64,000 bases of DNA from Hygrophila difformis (lineage: Eukaryota > Streptophyta > Magnoliopsida > Lamiales > Acanthaceae). The position numbers and the translations under genes were made by a program. Positions 1-12,080 of the stretch are shown here, piece after piece (within the stretch, counting starts at the first letter, position 1; every line of letters starts with the position of its first letter). The stretch is taken from assembly GCA_030278955.1 (NCBI GenBank), contig JAOANR010000013.1:45358191-45422190 (forward strand), given 5' to 3'. Under the pieces are notes generated by a model that saw only the letters and a program-made list of their open reading frames with translations, was not told the DNA's origin and made no database searches.

Positions 1-888
1 CTCCTGCTTCTCCTTTCGCTTCTCTTCCTTTTCTCTCCTACGCTCTTGGCGTTCTTCTTCTCTCTCCCTCCTTCGCTCTTCACGCTCCTCTTCGGCCCTT
101 TTCCGCTGTTCCTCTTGGCTTGCCATAACTACATTGGTCATGGACTTCATTCCCTCGAGCATAGATTGGCTCATCCTGCTCACCATCTCAATTGTTTGGG
201 AATCAGCAGGGAATTGCGATACATTCTGGCTTTGAGGAGGCATCTGAGGTTGAGGTTGAGTCGGAGGTGGAATTGGAATCTCTGTCCGTTCTTGGTCTGC
301 AGGGGGCTCTTCTTGGACATTTGAAGGTCCTGCATCAGCACAGGTTTTCTGTGTTCCCTTCTTTGCCTTGGGCTGTCTCTTTCGTTTTCTTGATGTCTGC
401 CCACTTGATACGAAAGAGGATTGAGCATCCGAATCTCCTCTGCCGAACAGTTGGGGAAGGGAGTATTTAATACTCTCACACAGGGGAAGCCTCGGCACAC
501 TGATAGGTGGGTTTACTCTCACCACTGTGTCACCCTCAAAAGCGCTCAAATCAACTCCCTGAGCTATGCAGATTCTCCTAATCAGATTTAGATAGCATAG
601 CACATGTCTATCCTTTATCCGGGTTATCATCACCTCGAATACATGCCTCCCTATATTCAGTTTTGCTCCGCTCCACATTCTTGCAAATCCCATTAGTACA
701 TTCCCAGATGTGGTGTGCGGATGCGAATTGGGCCGGATCTTGGACATGTAAAACTCATAAGTTGGCATGAACTGTATCCGCAGCCATTTTGCATTGAATG
801 TATGTCCTGGGGCGGTCACGCTTGTCATGCTGTTAGCCAAGGTTACATACTTCGCATATTCGCTCGTCTTGGCTCTCTTTGTCATGAT
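1..888 (-). pseudogene. C-terminal part of the LARD-borne transposon protein, shifted frame, runs off the window
   Basis: Read from about 888 down to 1, this frame is open to the window edge and continues the protein whose upstream frame stops at 882. The shift is a single -1 step near 886. The first 110 or so residues complete the PF20167-like region (motifs FNAKWLRIQF, SHPHTTSGNVLMGFARM, LNIGRHVFEVM, LIRRICIAQGVD). A lysine/arginine-rich stretch (RKRKRQPKAKK, possible nuclear localisation signal), a proline/glutamine-rich linker and a highly charged E/R-rich coiled-coil tail follow. No start codon of its own is expected. The domain resemblance is from memory of the family pattern, not a search. 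Confidence 0.6.
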
Positions 889-3800
889 CTCATCAGGGGA
901 AATTCGCTTTTAATGTCTGGAGTCCCAAAGAACTGATTCAGCCAATCAGGTGCAATGCTTATAACTTGTCCACGGATCCATGTTGTTCTGGCAGCTTCAT
1001 CGATGTTGCAGAAGAATTCCTTTGTTAGCTCCGCGAAGCCATCTTCGTCATGATGCAGCATGAAGTTACCCCACTCTTGATTTCTGTAGAAAGTCTCAAC
1101 AGTGGGGTGTGACAATGCATCGGGTCTGAATCCTTTATCTGGCACTATCATTTTCTGCAACTTCTTATACTTTTCTGCATTCTCTTTATTGCCATTGAAT
1201 TTGATCTGAACCTGTTCTTCACTCAGCTTCTTCTTCTCATACCCCTTTGAAACGCCCATCCTTTGCCTCACGGTATTCTCAGACCAGAACTCGACTGGTC
1301 GAATGGATCCGACAGATTCGTCGTCGCTCGTGTGCCAGTCTGTTTGATCGTCTCCTTCCTGTGGCTGGTCATCCCTTGGTTCAGCCTCATCTCTCCTCTG
1401 ACTTGGCTCTCCTGCTCCATGAGCTGTTTCATCTCCAAATTCCTCCTCAACCTGTTTAATTACATTTTTCATTGTATTGAGTTCACAATTTACAGGCAAA
1501 GAAGATGTAGTTACATGAAAATTACGGTCATCAACATCAGTTGATACCTCCTCCTCCTCCCTAATTCTTGCAACTCGTCCAACTGGACGTTGCAGAATAG
1601 GCGCCATCTGGTCCATGAATTCCTGCTCCTCCTGCCGAGCTTCTTCTTCTGAATCATTTCCCTCTGCAGCTTCAGTCACAATTTCCTGAACCTTTTCCTT
1701 AAGCGCAGAGGCCATGGGATGGTCGCCTGGCTGTTCTTCCAATGTTTTGGCCAGTTCTACAGGATCTATGGAATCTTGTGGTCCTTGGGGCTGTTCAGCT
1801 TGATGCGATGATCCTTCTTGAGTAATGAATTTTTCAATTCTGGCCGTGCCCACGAGAGGATCAATCAATTGACCCACTTCTGTCTGATATTTGATTTGAT
1901 TTGGCTTTTCTCCAGCATCAATTCTTGTTTCAATTTGTTCGTTGATGTTCTGCCTCAATTCTTCCCGAAGTGTCTCGGCACTACGAATAAAGGGGCCAGT
2001 CCATCCTGGTGGTTGTTCTTCTTTGATCTTCAATCCCTTTCCTTCGACTCCACCAGTGATCTTCAGCTCGAAGTCTTCCTCATCCCCCTGTTCAGCCTCT
2101 CCAGATTTCCTTCTTTCCAGATCAGCTTGCATCTTTCTGGCAGTTTCTTCATCCTTCGTCTGCTGAATATTCTTTCTGATCTGCTCTTCCTCTGCAGCTT
2201 TCTTTTCCATTGCCAAGCATTCTTCTTCAGTTAATTTCTCTATTCCCGAACCACTTGTTACTTGATCCATGAGGCCGGCTGATGCAAATTCATCATTTTG
2301 CATTTTTCTGGCTAGCTCAGCATCGAATGCCACTTGATGCTTCTTTTTCGGGGGTGGTGGTGGCATCGGTTTCTTACCTCTGTCCTTGGGATCTGTGGGC
2401 TCTGCCACTTTCCTAACAGTTGGCTCAGGTTCCTTGATCTCCACTTTCTTTTCCGGAGCTCTTGCTGTTTTATCTTTGTCAGCAGATTTTATCAACCTTC
2501 TCCTCGTTCCCGGTTGAGGTGCTGGCTGACCTTCAGATGCGACAGCAATACTGGATGTCTGCTTGGGCGGTATGGGTGCCTTAGTGGTGGCAGGTGCTGG
2601 CATTTCAGACTGAGCTGGCTGCGTTGGAGTCCGGGTTGCTTCTTGTTGCACCATTGGCTCGGACGTAGCAACTTCTTGCACGTCAGTATGCCCTCTTGGT
2701 GGCAAAGCCGAAGCTTGTACTGCTGGCTGGGTAGGCTGTGGGTTGGCCTCAGGAGGGGTGGAAAAATAAGCATCAATCTCAGCATCTGGGTCTTCCGGAT
2801 CTTCCTGAGCTTCTTGAGTTCCAAACAGTTTGTGTGCAAATCTCAGATAATCATGCACGAATGTCTGACTTGTTACCCGGACCAGTTTAAGTTCCCAAGC
2901 CTCCTTAATCCGTGTGCAAAACAGGCTCCTGACTTTGTGATTATAGTGCATGACCTTTGCCTTGTTTCCTTCCTTCCCATACCTCAAGGCTTCTCTATCC
3001 ATTTCCATGAGGAGTTCAAGATATGAAGTTCTATATTGCTCCATCATGGTGTTGATCATGTCTCTTTCTAGCTCTTCTGTCACATAAGTCATCATCTGTG
3101 CTTTGTCAAACGTCAGATATTCCTTTGCTTCAGCCTTGGTCATTAATCTGAGTTGCACTTTCTTTTTGGTCAATACTGACCAATTGTGGTGCTGCACCTC
3201 ATAAAGGGCTTTTTCCCTTAGTTCTCTGATGTGCTCGGGAAATCCAGGGTCCACCTGAGTTCACTTTTCCACTGATCTTGTCTGGCCAAACCGCTTGTTT
3301 ATGAAAATTGTCTCAAAATTATCCTCATCTGGCAAGGTCAATCCTTCATCCAATCTCTCTTGTGTTATGAAACCTTTGCCTTGTCCCCACAGAAGTGCCA
3401 TCTCATGCCATTCCTTCCGAGCTGCATTGATTTCTTCTCTAAACTTGTTTATCATGGTGGAGTTCCTTTCTGTGTTAAACTCCTCGATTCTCCTCAGCTT
3501 GTGGCGCAGGTTGTAACTCATCTCCCGATGCCTTAGCTTAGCCTGTCTGGCCACCCATCTCTGCTCTTCTCTTCCCATGTTGTCAAATAACCTCGGGTTC
3601 CAAATGCAAGGGAAGGCCTCATGCATTGAAATGGCTCCCTTTGACAGTATCAGGCTCACCGGTAAAGGTCTTTCCACGAACTGCAATCGCACTTGTGGGT
3701 CTATGGGCTGGTCGGGAATGAGTATATCATAGTTTGAGATATCGATTCCCACTGTTCCATCATCTAGATGACGTTGCCAGACAGCTGTATGTATTTGGAA
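882..3800 (-). pseudogene. Central part of the LARD-borne gene (PF20167-like putative plant transposon protein)
   Basis: One frame is open from the Ty3 insertion site (3800) to 882 apart from a single TGA at 3261-3263. The N-terminal portion (3752-3264) is charged and helical, with LRHKLRRIEEF and similar heptad-like stretches. From 3254 on there is more helical sequence, a long disordered segment rich in P, Q, E and K with a PPPPPKKK run, then near the C end EFFCNIDEAARTTWIRGQ and WLNQFFGTPD. These resemble the start of the PF20167 putative plant transposon protein domain, which continues in the shifted frame below 888. The TGA, the frameshift and the Ty3 insertion make this copy non-functional. 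Its molecular role is unknown. Confidence 0.65.
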
Positions 3801-6605
3801 TGTAACACCCCGGTTTTTGGTAACCCAGGTCGGGATGTCACCGCCACATCTCCCTAGTAAGACACGGTTCCTCCGAGCTTACTAAAGAGATGCAAGGCTA
3901 GGTATTGCAGTGTTTAAAACATTTAAAGCATTCAAAATAGCCCATACAATATAATTCAAAATTAATAATAGCATAGCGCAGCGGAAATATTTAGTTTAGT
4001 ACAGTATCGCAGCGGAAAATATAAAAAGGGCCGACATGGCCAAAACACGGGTTAAACAGGCCCGTTCATAATGTAGTCTACGTACGAAATTTAAAAACAA
4101 AATAAAAGTTCCCAAAATCCCATGCATGATTCGTGCTCACACATGCTCATTCCACATATTCTGTAAAGAAAGGAATAAAAATGGTTTTGATCAGCAAAAT
4201 TGCTGAGTAAGTTAACACATGCATGATCGTAGGGTTTAAAAGCCATAACTTTAATAATTTAACAAAAGCATGATAATAACATAATATTTGATTTCATTTA
4301 ATCCATATCATATAGCACAATCTATCTCAGGCTCTATTTAATAACACATATCACATGGTTTAATCATAAAAGCCATAATTTTAAATAAAGCATTTAAATA
4401 ATTTAATTGGACAACAATATAATTTAGTCTAGTTCAATTTAATTTAGAATCCCCGTTACATTCCCGATTTGGTATTTCAAGTTTCACGATAGAAATCGCG
4501 ATGTCAACAAGTTTAGCCGGTAGTCCGGCGGCCGCAGCCGTATCAGCCATACCCAGTACCACTTCGGAGCCTCGGAAACCCATACGGATATTCACGAGAG
4601 TGTAGGCTCTAAGTTTCGCCGTTTTGGCAATATCACATTTCAAGTATAGCGCGCGGGGTCACCATCGTCCATTACGGCACGAAGTGAATCGTTAGGGGGC
4701 ACCCTGCAGAGCACTCACCCCTAATTTTAATTTATCAAGTTTGTAAGGGGATTTAGTTTTTAAAATCTGCCTTCCAATGTATTAATTTAGAGATAATATC
4801 TCAATTCGTTTCAACCCTAAAGGTTAATTCCATGTTTCAACAAGATTTCAAAATTTCGGTCGGTAAATCACAGTTTACTCCAAAATTCGTCTAAAACCAG
4901 ATTTAATTCCAAAAATTCCAACATTTCATATCTGACTCGGAAACATCAAGATCTACAACTTTCGTGTTTTAACTTTTTCAATCCGAGATACCTAAGTAGG
5001 TCAAAAACGCCAATTTTCACATAAGAAGAAATCTGTCCGAGTTTAATACATCACAGATCAAAGATTTCAATTTCTACCCCATCAATTCAACTCCATATTT
5101 AATGAAATTTGACAGGGATCATCTTAAGACATTTATCTACAACTTTCATGTTCGGCCAAAGATCTAAAACAGCCTAGATCCTATGTCAAAAACGTGATCA
5201 AGATCATTCCTAAGTTCTGTCCAAGATTTCAAGAACTAGGTTCAAACAGTTCGGTTTCGACAGGTTTTCACATATCAAATCAACTCCAAAAATTCTCAAA
5301 TTTTTACAGTAGCTAGGTCTAAATCTTAGGAACGTTTTTCGCCTTTTAAGTTTTTTCGTTTGAGTTCGTTTTAAAGGTCGGAAAAATTCAACAATTCTGT
5401 TGCGTCGGTAGGAAAACAAAAGTGGACAGATTTATGATTCTTGTCAAAACTTTTAGGTTTCGAATGTTTTAAAATCTCCCAAAACCATGTAAGGTTAACT
5501 TACAGTGTCTATGAACGTCGGGAATGTCCAATTCGGAGGCGTGGCTTCCAGATCACCGTTTCTCCTCTCCGTTCGTCGGGTTCTACGATCTAGATTCGAT
5601 ACGGGGGTGTAGAAAGAAAAAGGAGATGATTAGGATTCGTTTTCGAATCGTTTATTGAATAAAGATTGGACCGAGACTTACCACGACTATGGAGATCTGT
5701 AGAGAAACTCGTCCAACAGCGTTCGTCTTGGTTTCGTGCCTCCGACGACTCCGGATTTAGGGTTTCAAACGTATAGAATGTTTTAGGGTTTTGTAACCTT
5801 GTTCGGGGCTCCCAAGGGGCTTATTTATAGAATTCTCAATCCCTAGGGCGTCCACAACCGACCTAAAGGTCTGGAGTCGAGAGATGTTCAACCGAAAGTC
5901 GAAAAATCCGCGTTCGGGTGAGAGATTCACGCAACAAACGAATCTGTGAAGTGGCGCGGTCGTGGCGCGCTAAAGCCACTTCACCGCGCGGCCACCGCGC
6001 CGACTTCGCCTGGACTTCGGTCCGGGCGGGTCGTGCGATCCGTCGTGCTTTTCCGCCTCTCTTTCGGGTTTCTATCCCTCTATGCTCCCGAATTCCGATT
6101 TCCGGGGTATATTCGGGTTCATACTTTCTCTCTAATTTTATTCTCAGTCTAATTGGATGTTTTGGACTCGAATACTCGAGTTCATTAGTGTCGGGTTTTG
6201 GTGTACCATTTATCCATCCTTTTATTGAATTAAATTCCTTTAATTCCTTTTTAAGTAAAAATCTCATTTCTCATTTCCTTATATTTATTTATTTCTTTTA
6301 TTTGCTGGATTTGTTTATTTATTTATATTATTTATTTTATTTATTAATTATTTATTTAATTATTGTTTTATGTTATGTTGGAAAATTCTCGGGTATTACA
6401 GTCTACCCTCCTTAAGAATCAACTTCGTCCTCGAAGTTGTGTTTCGGCTTTTCTCGTCTCGTGCTAAGGTCTTGTGTTTGTTTTATTATGTTGTGACTGA
6501 ACTTAGAATTAAACTTCTAAGCTGCATACGTACCCGGTAAAGGGATCAAGCCATAACGTAGTTCAAAAGTTTACAAAAATGCACGAAAAATTAGGGGGTA
6601 TGACA
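3801..6605 (-). repeat. 3' LTR of the Ty3/gypsy element
   Basis: This LTR starts TGTAACACCCCGG and ends GGGGGTATGACA on the plus strand. It is nearly identical to 12320-15123, with single-base differences plus a 1-bp indel near 6222. A TATA box (TATAAATA, minus strand) lies at 5822-5829. A GC-rich palindromic block (5945-6030, GCGCGG / CCGCGC words) lies about 120-200 bp upstream of it. The ORFs inside (for example near 4434-4643 and 5918-6415) occur in both LTRs without recognisable domains and are treated as chance. Confidence 0.96.
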
Positions 6606-6620
6606 TCCTCTCCCCCTTAA
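6606..6620 (-). other. Polypurine tract of the Ty3 element
   Basis: Minus-strand TTAAGGGGGAGAGGA lies immediately before the 3' LTR, the expected place for the plus-strand priming purine tract. Confidence 0.9.
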
Positions 6621-6628
6621 GATTGCAG

Positions 6629-7813
6629 TTATGTCCCCATAACTGTGTCGGAATCGGTTTGGAACAATGTCGGGTATCGTTCCCTCATATCGGATTCTAC
6701 TTCCCAAGTTGCCGTCTCACTTTCGTGGTTTGACCAAAGAACCTTGATCATTTTGATGGTTTTGTTCCTCGTTACTCGTTCCTTAGTATCGAGAATACGC
6801 ACTGGGACTTCTTCGTAAGTCAAATCTTTATCGAGCTCAATTATCTCCGGTTGAAGTACATGTGTCGGGTCCGGCACATACTTCTTTAGTTGCGAGACAT
6901 GGAAGACATTATGAACTCTATCTAAGTGTGGCGGTAAAGCCAATCGGTAGGCTAGAGTTCCGACTCGTTCTAGAATCTCGTAAGGTCCTATGTATCGAGG
7001 ACTTAACTTCCCTCGTTTGCCAAAGCGCATCACCCCCTTCATGGGTGATATCTTTAGCATGACTCTATCTCCCACTTGAAATTCTAGGTCTCGTCGTCTC
7101 ACGTCGGCATAACTCTTTTGACGGTCTTGAGCGGCTTTCATCTTCCCTTGAATCACTTTGATTTGTTGAGCCATGTCTTCGATAAGTTGTGGTCCCACTA
7201 CCACGGACTTATCGTTTTCTTCCCAGCTCAAAGGACTTCGGCACTTTCGTCCATACAATGCCTCGAAAGGTGCCATGCCAATACTCGCATGGTAACTATT
7301 ATTATAGGAAAACTCAATCAAGGGTAAATGAGATTCCCAATTCCCTTTGAACTCCAACACGCATGCTCTCAGCATGTCTTCTAGTGTTTGGATTGTCCTT
7401 TCGGTTTGTCCATCCGTCATCGGGTGGAATGCGGTACTCATTTTGATTTGAGTACCGAGAGCTTTTTGTAACTCCGTCCAGAAATGAGAGACAAATCTAC
7501 TGTCTCTATCGGAAATGATATCATGTGGTACTCCATGCCGTCGTACCACATTATCAATGTAGGCTCGGGCCAATTGGTCCATAGTCCACGTGTCTTTCAT
7601 TGGGATAAATATGGCTGTCTTCGTTAGCCTATCCACAATCACCCAAATCTTGTTCAGGCCTTTAGGTGATCGGGGTAATCCCGAGACAAAGTCCATTGAG
7701 ATGCTATCCCACTTCCAACTTGGAATCTCTAGTGGTTGCATCAATCCTAAGGGTTTATGTCGCACTGCCTTAACCTTTTGGCAGGTGAGACATCTCGCCA
7801 CGAAATTTGCCAC
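6629..7813 (-). pseudogene. Ty3 integrase with chromodomain-like C-terminus
   Basis: This frame carries the second half of the zinc-binding region (CLTCQKVKA), then the integrase core with the first Asp in SMDFVSGLP, the second in IISDRDSRF and the Glu in DGQTERTIQTLEDML. The GPYEILERVG/HVSQLKKY segment typical of the integrase C-terminus follows. The last 60 or so residues (PVRILDTKE, KVLWSNHESETATWEVESDMRERYP) look like the chromodomain-related tail of plant chromoviruses, which is thought to guide insertion into chromatin. The frame is shifted relative to the upstream RT frame. About nine codons between the two zinc-finger halves appear deleted, so integrase is not expected to be made from this copy. 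Confidence 0.93.
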
Positions 7814-9657
7814 TAATAGATCTTCTTCAGATCTTTGTATAGCTTGTCACCTCCGGGATGGACGGAGTAAGGCGTGTTGTGCCCTTCCTCCATCAACCTT
7901 TGCTTCAACTCGGCACATTTAAGAGGCACACACCATCTACCTTTAAAACGGATGCTTCCATCCTCGTGGACAGCAAATCCTATTGCCTTTCCTTCGGCAA
8001 TATACTCTTTTATCTTCTCGAGTCTCGGGTCGCCCGGTTGAGCGAGTCGAATCTCGTCCAATATTGGAGTTTCTACGACCATGGCATTGACCGTTTCTCC
8101 CACTGTGCCAGGATGCACAAGTTCTAACTCCAATCTTGCCAAATCCATGTACAATGCCGGCGGAACTACCAACGAGTTTGTCACGTGTTGGGTTTTCCGA
8201 CTTAGGGCATCGGCTACCACATTCGCCTTCCCCTCGTGGTATGCTATCTCTAAATCGTAGTCTTTAATGAGTTCCAACCACCTTCGCTGTCTCAAATTCA
8301 ACTCCTTCTGAGTGAATATATATTTCAAGCTCTTGTGGTCGGTGAACATTCGACACTTCCGCCCATAAAGATAATGTCTCCATATCTTTAGAGCGAAAAC
8401 GACCGCTGCCAACTCCAGGTCATGTGTCGGATAATTTTCCTCGTGAGGTTTTAGTTGGCGTGATGCATAGACTACGACTCTCGAGTCTTGCATCAAAACA
8501 CAACCTAAACCTTCCTTCGAAGCATCGCTATATACTTCGAAGTCACCATTCTCTGATGGTAATGTTAATACGGGTGTGGTTGTGAGTCGTTTCTTCAGCT
8601 CTTGAAACGATGTCCCACATGCTTCGGTCCACTCGTATTTTGCTCCTTTCTTAAGTAGCTGGGTCAAAGGACGTGCAATCCTTGAAAAGTCCTTCACAAA
8701 TCGTCTATAGTATCCGGCTAATCCAAGGAAACTCCTTATTTCCGTTGGACTTTTTGGAGTTGCCCATTCAGTTACGGCAGAAACTTTTGCCGGATCCACT
8801 GATACTCCATCAGCGGATACTATGTGTCCGAGAAATGCCACTTCTTTCAGCCAGAAGTCACATTTCGACAGCTTGCCGTATAGCTGATTTCTTCGCAAGG
8901 TCTCCAACACTTGATGTAAGTGCTTCGCATGCTCCTCCTCGCTCTTCGAGTAGATCAGGATGTCGTCGATGAACACTACGACGCACTGATCTAACAATTC
9001 TCGGAACACGTTGTTCATGAGATTCATGAACATGGCCGGAGCATTTGTTAGCCCGAAGGATAACACTGTGAACTCGTAATGGCCATATCGCGTTCGAAAT
9101 GCCGTCTTCGGAATGTCCTTCTCGGCGATCCTCAATTGATGATACCCAGATCGCACATCGATCTTCGAGAATACTGAAGCTCCCTTCAGTTGATCAAACA
9201 GATCCTCTATTCTCGGTAGGGGGTATTTATTCTTAATGGTCACTTGGTTTAGTCCTCGGTAATCTATGCAAAGACGTAGTCCTCCGTCTTTCTTCTTGAC
9301 AAACAAAACCGGTGCTCCCCAAGGGGACGTACTCGGTCTTATGTAGCCTTTTCCCAATAGCTCCTCGAGTTGTTCCTTTAACTCCTTCATTTCCAGTGGT
9401 GCCATCCGGTACGGAGCTTTCGAGACAGGCTCTGTCCCCGGAATGAGATCTATGGTGAATTCAAGATCTCTCTCAGGTGGCATGCCCGGAACGTCTTCAG
9501 GGAACACGTCCGGGTATTCTCTTACCACTGGTATGCTATCAACCTTGTTCTCTTCCGCCTCAAGGTTGTGCACATAGCACGCATATAGTTCATACCCCTT
9601 ACGCATCAAGTTACTTAGTTTAAGTGTACTAACGATTTTGTTACTTTTCTTAGGGGG
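7813..9657 (-). pseudogene. Ty3 reverse transcriptase, RNase H and start of integrase
   Basis: The frame continues from protease after a TAG at 9658-9660. Reverse transcriptase motifs include [20 protein letters not shown], the [10 protein letters not shown] block and the catalytic box [11 protein letters not shown]. RNase H follows with [39 protein letters not shown] and [10 protein letters not shown]. The end carries the first part of the integrase zinc finger ([17 protein letters not shown]) and stops at 7813, where the frame is lost. The catalytic Asp pair is intact. This enzyme would copy the element RNA into DNA inside Gag particles. Confidence 0.95.
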
Positions 9658-10242
9658 CTAAGAGTAAAAGATAACTCTCTTTCCCCTACTTTTTGACAAG
9701 GTGATCTTTTGCTTTTGGCATTCGATCACCGCTTTATATTGGGATAGCCAATCCATCCCCAGTATGATGTCAAAGTCTCTTAAGTTAAATTCTACCAAGT
9801 TCGCGAAGAATTCTACGTTCTTTATCACTATAGGAATTCCGTTATATCGTTTAGAGCAAGACACTACTTCTCCAGAAGGCAATTGAATTCCTAAGCTAAT
9901 TCTCTCGCACTTAGGTAGATCTAACTCAGGCACTATCCTTGATGCAATAATTGAGCAACTAGCTCCGGAATCAAATAAAATTCTAAGGGGTGTATTCAAA
10001 ACGTGAAATGTACCTGCCATCACTTCTCCTTGCGCAGGCACGTCCGCTTGGTTCACCACATTGAGCCTCCCCACAGGGCGTCCTTGGTTGCCCTGCTGAT
10101 TCGCGTTCTGCTGCTGGTTCGGCTGTTGGTTTTGATTCTGCGGGGGCGGAGGTCGTTGGTTCTGGTTCTGGTTTTGCGGCCTATTTTGAGGGGGTCGGTA
10201 CCCTTGGTTATTGTCGTTCCGCCCGTTTTGGTTTTGAGGCTG
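9658..10242 (-). pseudogene. Ty3 aspartic protease region
   Basis: This lies in the same frame as gag but beyond a TAA at 10243-10245. A low-complexity N/Q/P-rich linker (about 10242-10080) leads into the retropepsin-like domain with the active-site motif ILFDSGASCSII and the downstream hydrophobic motif FDIILGMDWL. The frame then meets TAG at 9658-9660. Gag, protease and RT share one frame interrupted only by these two stops, as in single-polyprotein Ty3 elements. The stops are either mutations or readthrough sites. Confidence 0.93.
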
Positions 10243-11331
10243 TTATTGCCCCGCGACTAAGTCGTCCCTCTTTGTTATGTTCTCGAGCCTAGTTCGGCAT
10301 TCCCGTCGAACGTGACCCATTCGACCGCATCGGTAACAGGCGCCTTGTTGCGGGCATCCCCTTGCCAGATGTGGTCGTCCACATCGCGGGCAAGGCGGTA
10401 CCGGATCTTCTTGATTGAACCTCCTCCCAGTGTTGTTTTGTTGGGGCCTATTCGACCCTCTGCGTTGCTCGTTCCTTCCAGTGTTGTTCTCGTTTCGTGA
10501 ATCTCGACTTCTCTTGTCTTGAGGACCCCGGCTGGACTCCCCACTCACCCTTCTTTTCAGCTGCTGCACACATGCTACCGCTACAGCGCGATCGTATACG
10601 GCTTGCAAATCGGGGTAGTGTACCCCCGCGATCACCTCGCGCACAGACAGGTTCAGTCCCATCTCGAACTTCTGTGCCTTTTCCGCATCAGTAGGCACTA
10701 GCCTTGGTGCGAACCTCACCAGCTCCTTAAAGCGGGTGTAGTATTCTTGCACCGTTTGGCTTCCTTGCTTCAGTGACAGGAATTCCTCGTACATGGCAGC
10801 TTTGGTACTCAAGGGATAGAATCGATCCCTGAGTAGTTCCATCATCTCCATCCACGAGTAAGGCTCGTCATCTTCAGTCAGTTTGGCTTGCGTTGCTTGC
10901 CACCAGTCATCAGCTTCGCCTCCCAAGTAGTACGAAGCGACATGTACCCTCTCTCCTTCCGGACATTTGACCGCTCCTAGCAGCTTGTCAAAAGTCCGGA
11001 TCCATTCATCCAGTTTAGCTGGATCCTCCTCACCAGCATAGTGGGGCGGCTGGTAGGGATTCACCATCGCTAGGTAGTTAGGGCGAGCTTGGGGCGGAGG
11101 TACCGCCGCAGCTTGACCCTGGTTGACTTGCGCGTTTCCGAGCGCAATCAACACTTCCTCTATCGTCCTAAGACGATCGCCCACATTGTTCGGTGCGGGG
11201 GCGTCCCGCGCACCTTGGGGTTGTTCCATCTCAGGTTGAATTGGTTCAGTGACGTTTGGTAGTGTCTCAGTAGGAGTTTCAGTGGTGGTTTGGGGAGCGG
11301 TTTGAGTCCTTCCTCTTCCTCTGGGTGCCAT
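10243..11331 (-). CDS. Ty3 Gag (capsid and nucleocapsid)
   Basis: The likely start is MAPRGRG at 11331; an in-frame ATG at 11373 adds fourteen residues. The capsid-type retrotransposon gag domain is recognisable by the order DEWIRTFDKLL, ASYYLGGEADDWWQ, LRDRFYPLSTKAAMYEEF and SQTVQEYYTRFKELVRFAP. A basic linker and one CCHC zinc knuckle (CYRCGRMGHVRREC) near the C-terminus follow. Gag forms the particle that packages element RNA. The frame ends at TAA 10243, directly followed by the in-frame protease linker. Confidence 0.95.
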   Translation of the reverse strand: MAPRGRGRTQTAPQTTTETPTETLPNVTEPIQPEMEQPQGARDAPAPNNVGDRLRTIEEVLIALGNAQVNQGQAAAVPPPQARPNYLAMVNPYQPPHYAGEEDPAKLDEWIRTFDKLLGAVKCPEGERVHVASYYLGGEADDWWQATQAKLTEDDEPYSWMEMMELLRDRFYPLSTKAAMYEEFLSLKQGSQTVQEYYTRFKELVRFAPRLVPTDAEKAQKFEMGLNLSVREVIAGVHYPDLQAVYDRAVAVACVQQLKRRVSGESSRGPQDKRSRDSRNENNTGRNEQRRGSNRPQQNNTGRRFNQEDPVPPCPRCGRPHLARGCPQQGACYRCGRMGHVRRECRTRLENITKRDDLVAGQ

Positions 11332-11598
11332 TCTGGTACAAATAGGATAGTTTAGGACTGATGAATTTAGCATATAGTCTAAGCAATTTCTATGATTGTA
11401 TATGTGTGTAGTAATTTAGCACGTGGTGCCTTGTTCGAGTTAAGAAGCATCGTCTGTTTTGGGTATTCATTTTATTTTGTTTTGTTTCGTTTTGTTTTGA
11501 TTTAAAAAAAATAAATCGGCATTTTATTTCCTCATAAGAAATTTTATTACAAAAGTAGAAATATTTTCCTAGCAAAATAATATCTAACAATGGAATCT

Positions 11599-11934
11599 CT
11601 AGTGTCTCATGACGTCACCGGAGGACGTAGCAGGATCTTCCTCTGGATCTTCCTCCTCCGAACTCGACGGCTTCAGCTCGTCAAAGATAGTGTTTAAGTC
11701 CTGCCCGTGGGCATCGATGTATTCTTTTAGTATTAAGTTTTGCGTAGTGAGGGTTTGGACTTGGCGCTCGAGTTGGTTTATGCGGTGATGATCCGCCTCT
11801 CTCAAGTTGCCCATGTGGCGTGAATCGGCCTCCAATTGAGCCATACGGTACTTCATTTGCTCTAGGGTTTGGTGGGAATCAAGATGAACACTCATCATCC
11901 TGACCATCAACTGCATCATGTCTTGACTAGCCAT
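11599..11934 (-). CDS. Small leader ORF upstream of gag, predicted coiled coil
   Basis: This is a 111-residue ORF in the Ty3 leader between the primer site and gag. It starts MASQDMMQLMVRMM, has a heptad-like middle (LEQMKYRMAQLEADS, HRINQLERQVQTL) and ends in an acidic serine-rich tail (SSSEEEDPEEDP). It has no Gag or Pol similarity that I recognise. Clean heptads and an acidic tail suggest a real small protein, but an unused leader ORF cannot be excluded. It lies about 270 bp upstream of the gag start. Confidence 0.5.
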   Translation of the reverse strand: MASQDMMQLMVRMMSVHLDSHQTLEQMKYRMAQLEADSRHMGNLREADHHRINQLERQVQTLTTQNLILKEYIDAHGQDLNTIFDELKPSSSEEEDPEEDPATSSGDVMRH

Positions 11935-11962
11935 CTACCGCAAGCAAGAGATCTAAGTTAAT

Positions 11963-12080
11963 ATTCGCCAAGATTCTAAGTTCGATTCGCCCAGATTCTA
12001 AGTTCGAGTTTCCAAGATTCTAAGTTCAAGTTTCGCCAAGATGCTGAGTTCAAGTTTCGCCAAGATTCTAAGTTCATAGC
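11963..12080. repeat. Short tandem repeats in the Ty3 leader
   Basis: Four to five imperfect copies of a roughly 25-bp unit containing CCAAGATTCTAAGTTC lie just upstream of the leader ORF. The stretch from there to the primer site (12180-12303) is A/T-rich, with repeats of AAAATAATAGTTT, and holds no gene. Confidence 0.85.

Noticed and set aside
1818..3026. Long plus-strand ORFs opposite the LARD gene
   Set aside because: They are shadows of the minus-strand coding frame, with no domains of their own.
5918..6415. 165-codon plus-strand ORF, repeated at 14437
   Set aside because: It lies within the Ty3 LTR, is truncated by a 1-bp indel in the other LTR, and its C-terminal part is low-complexity A/T sequence.
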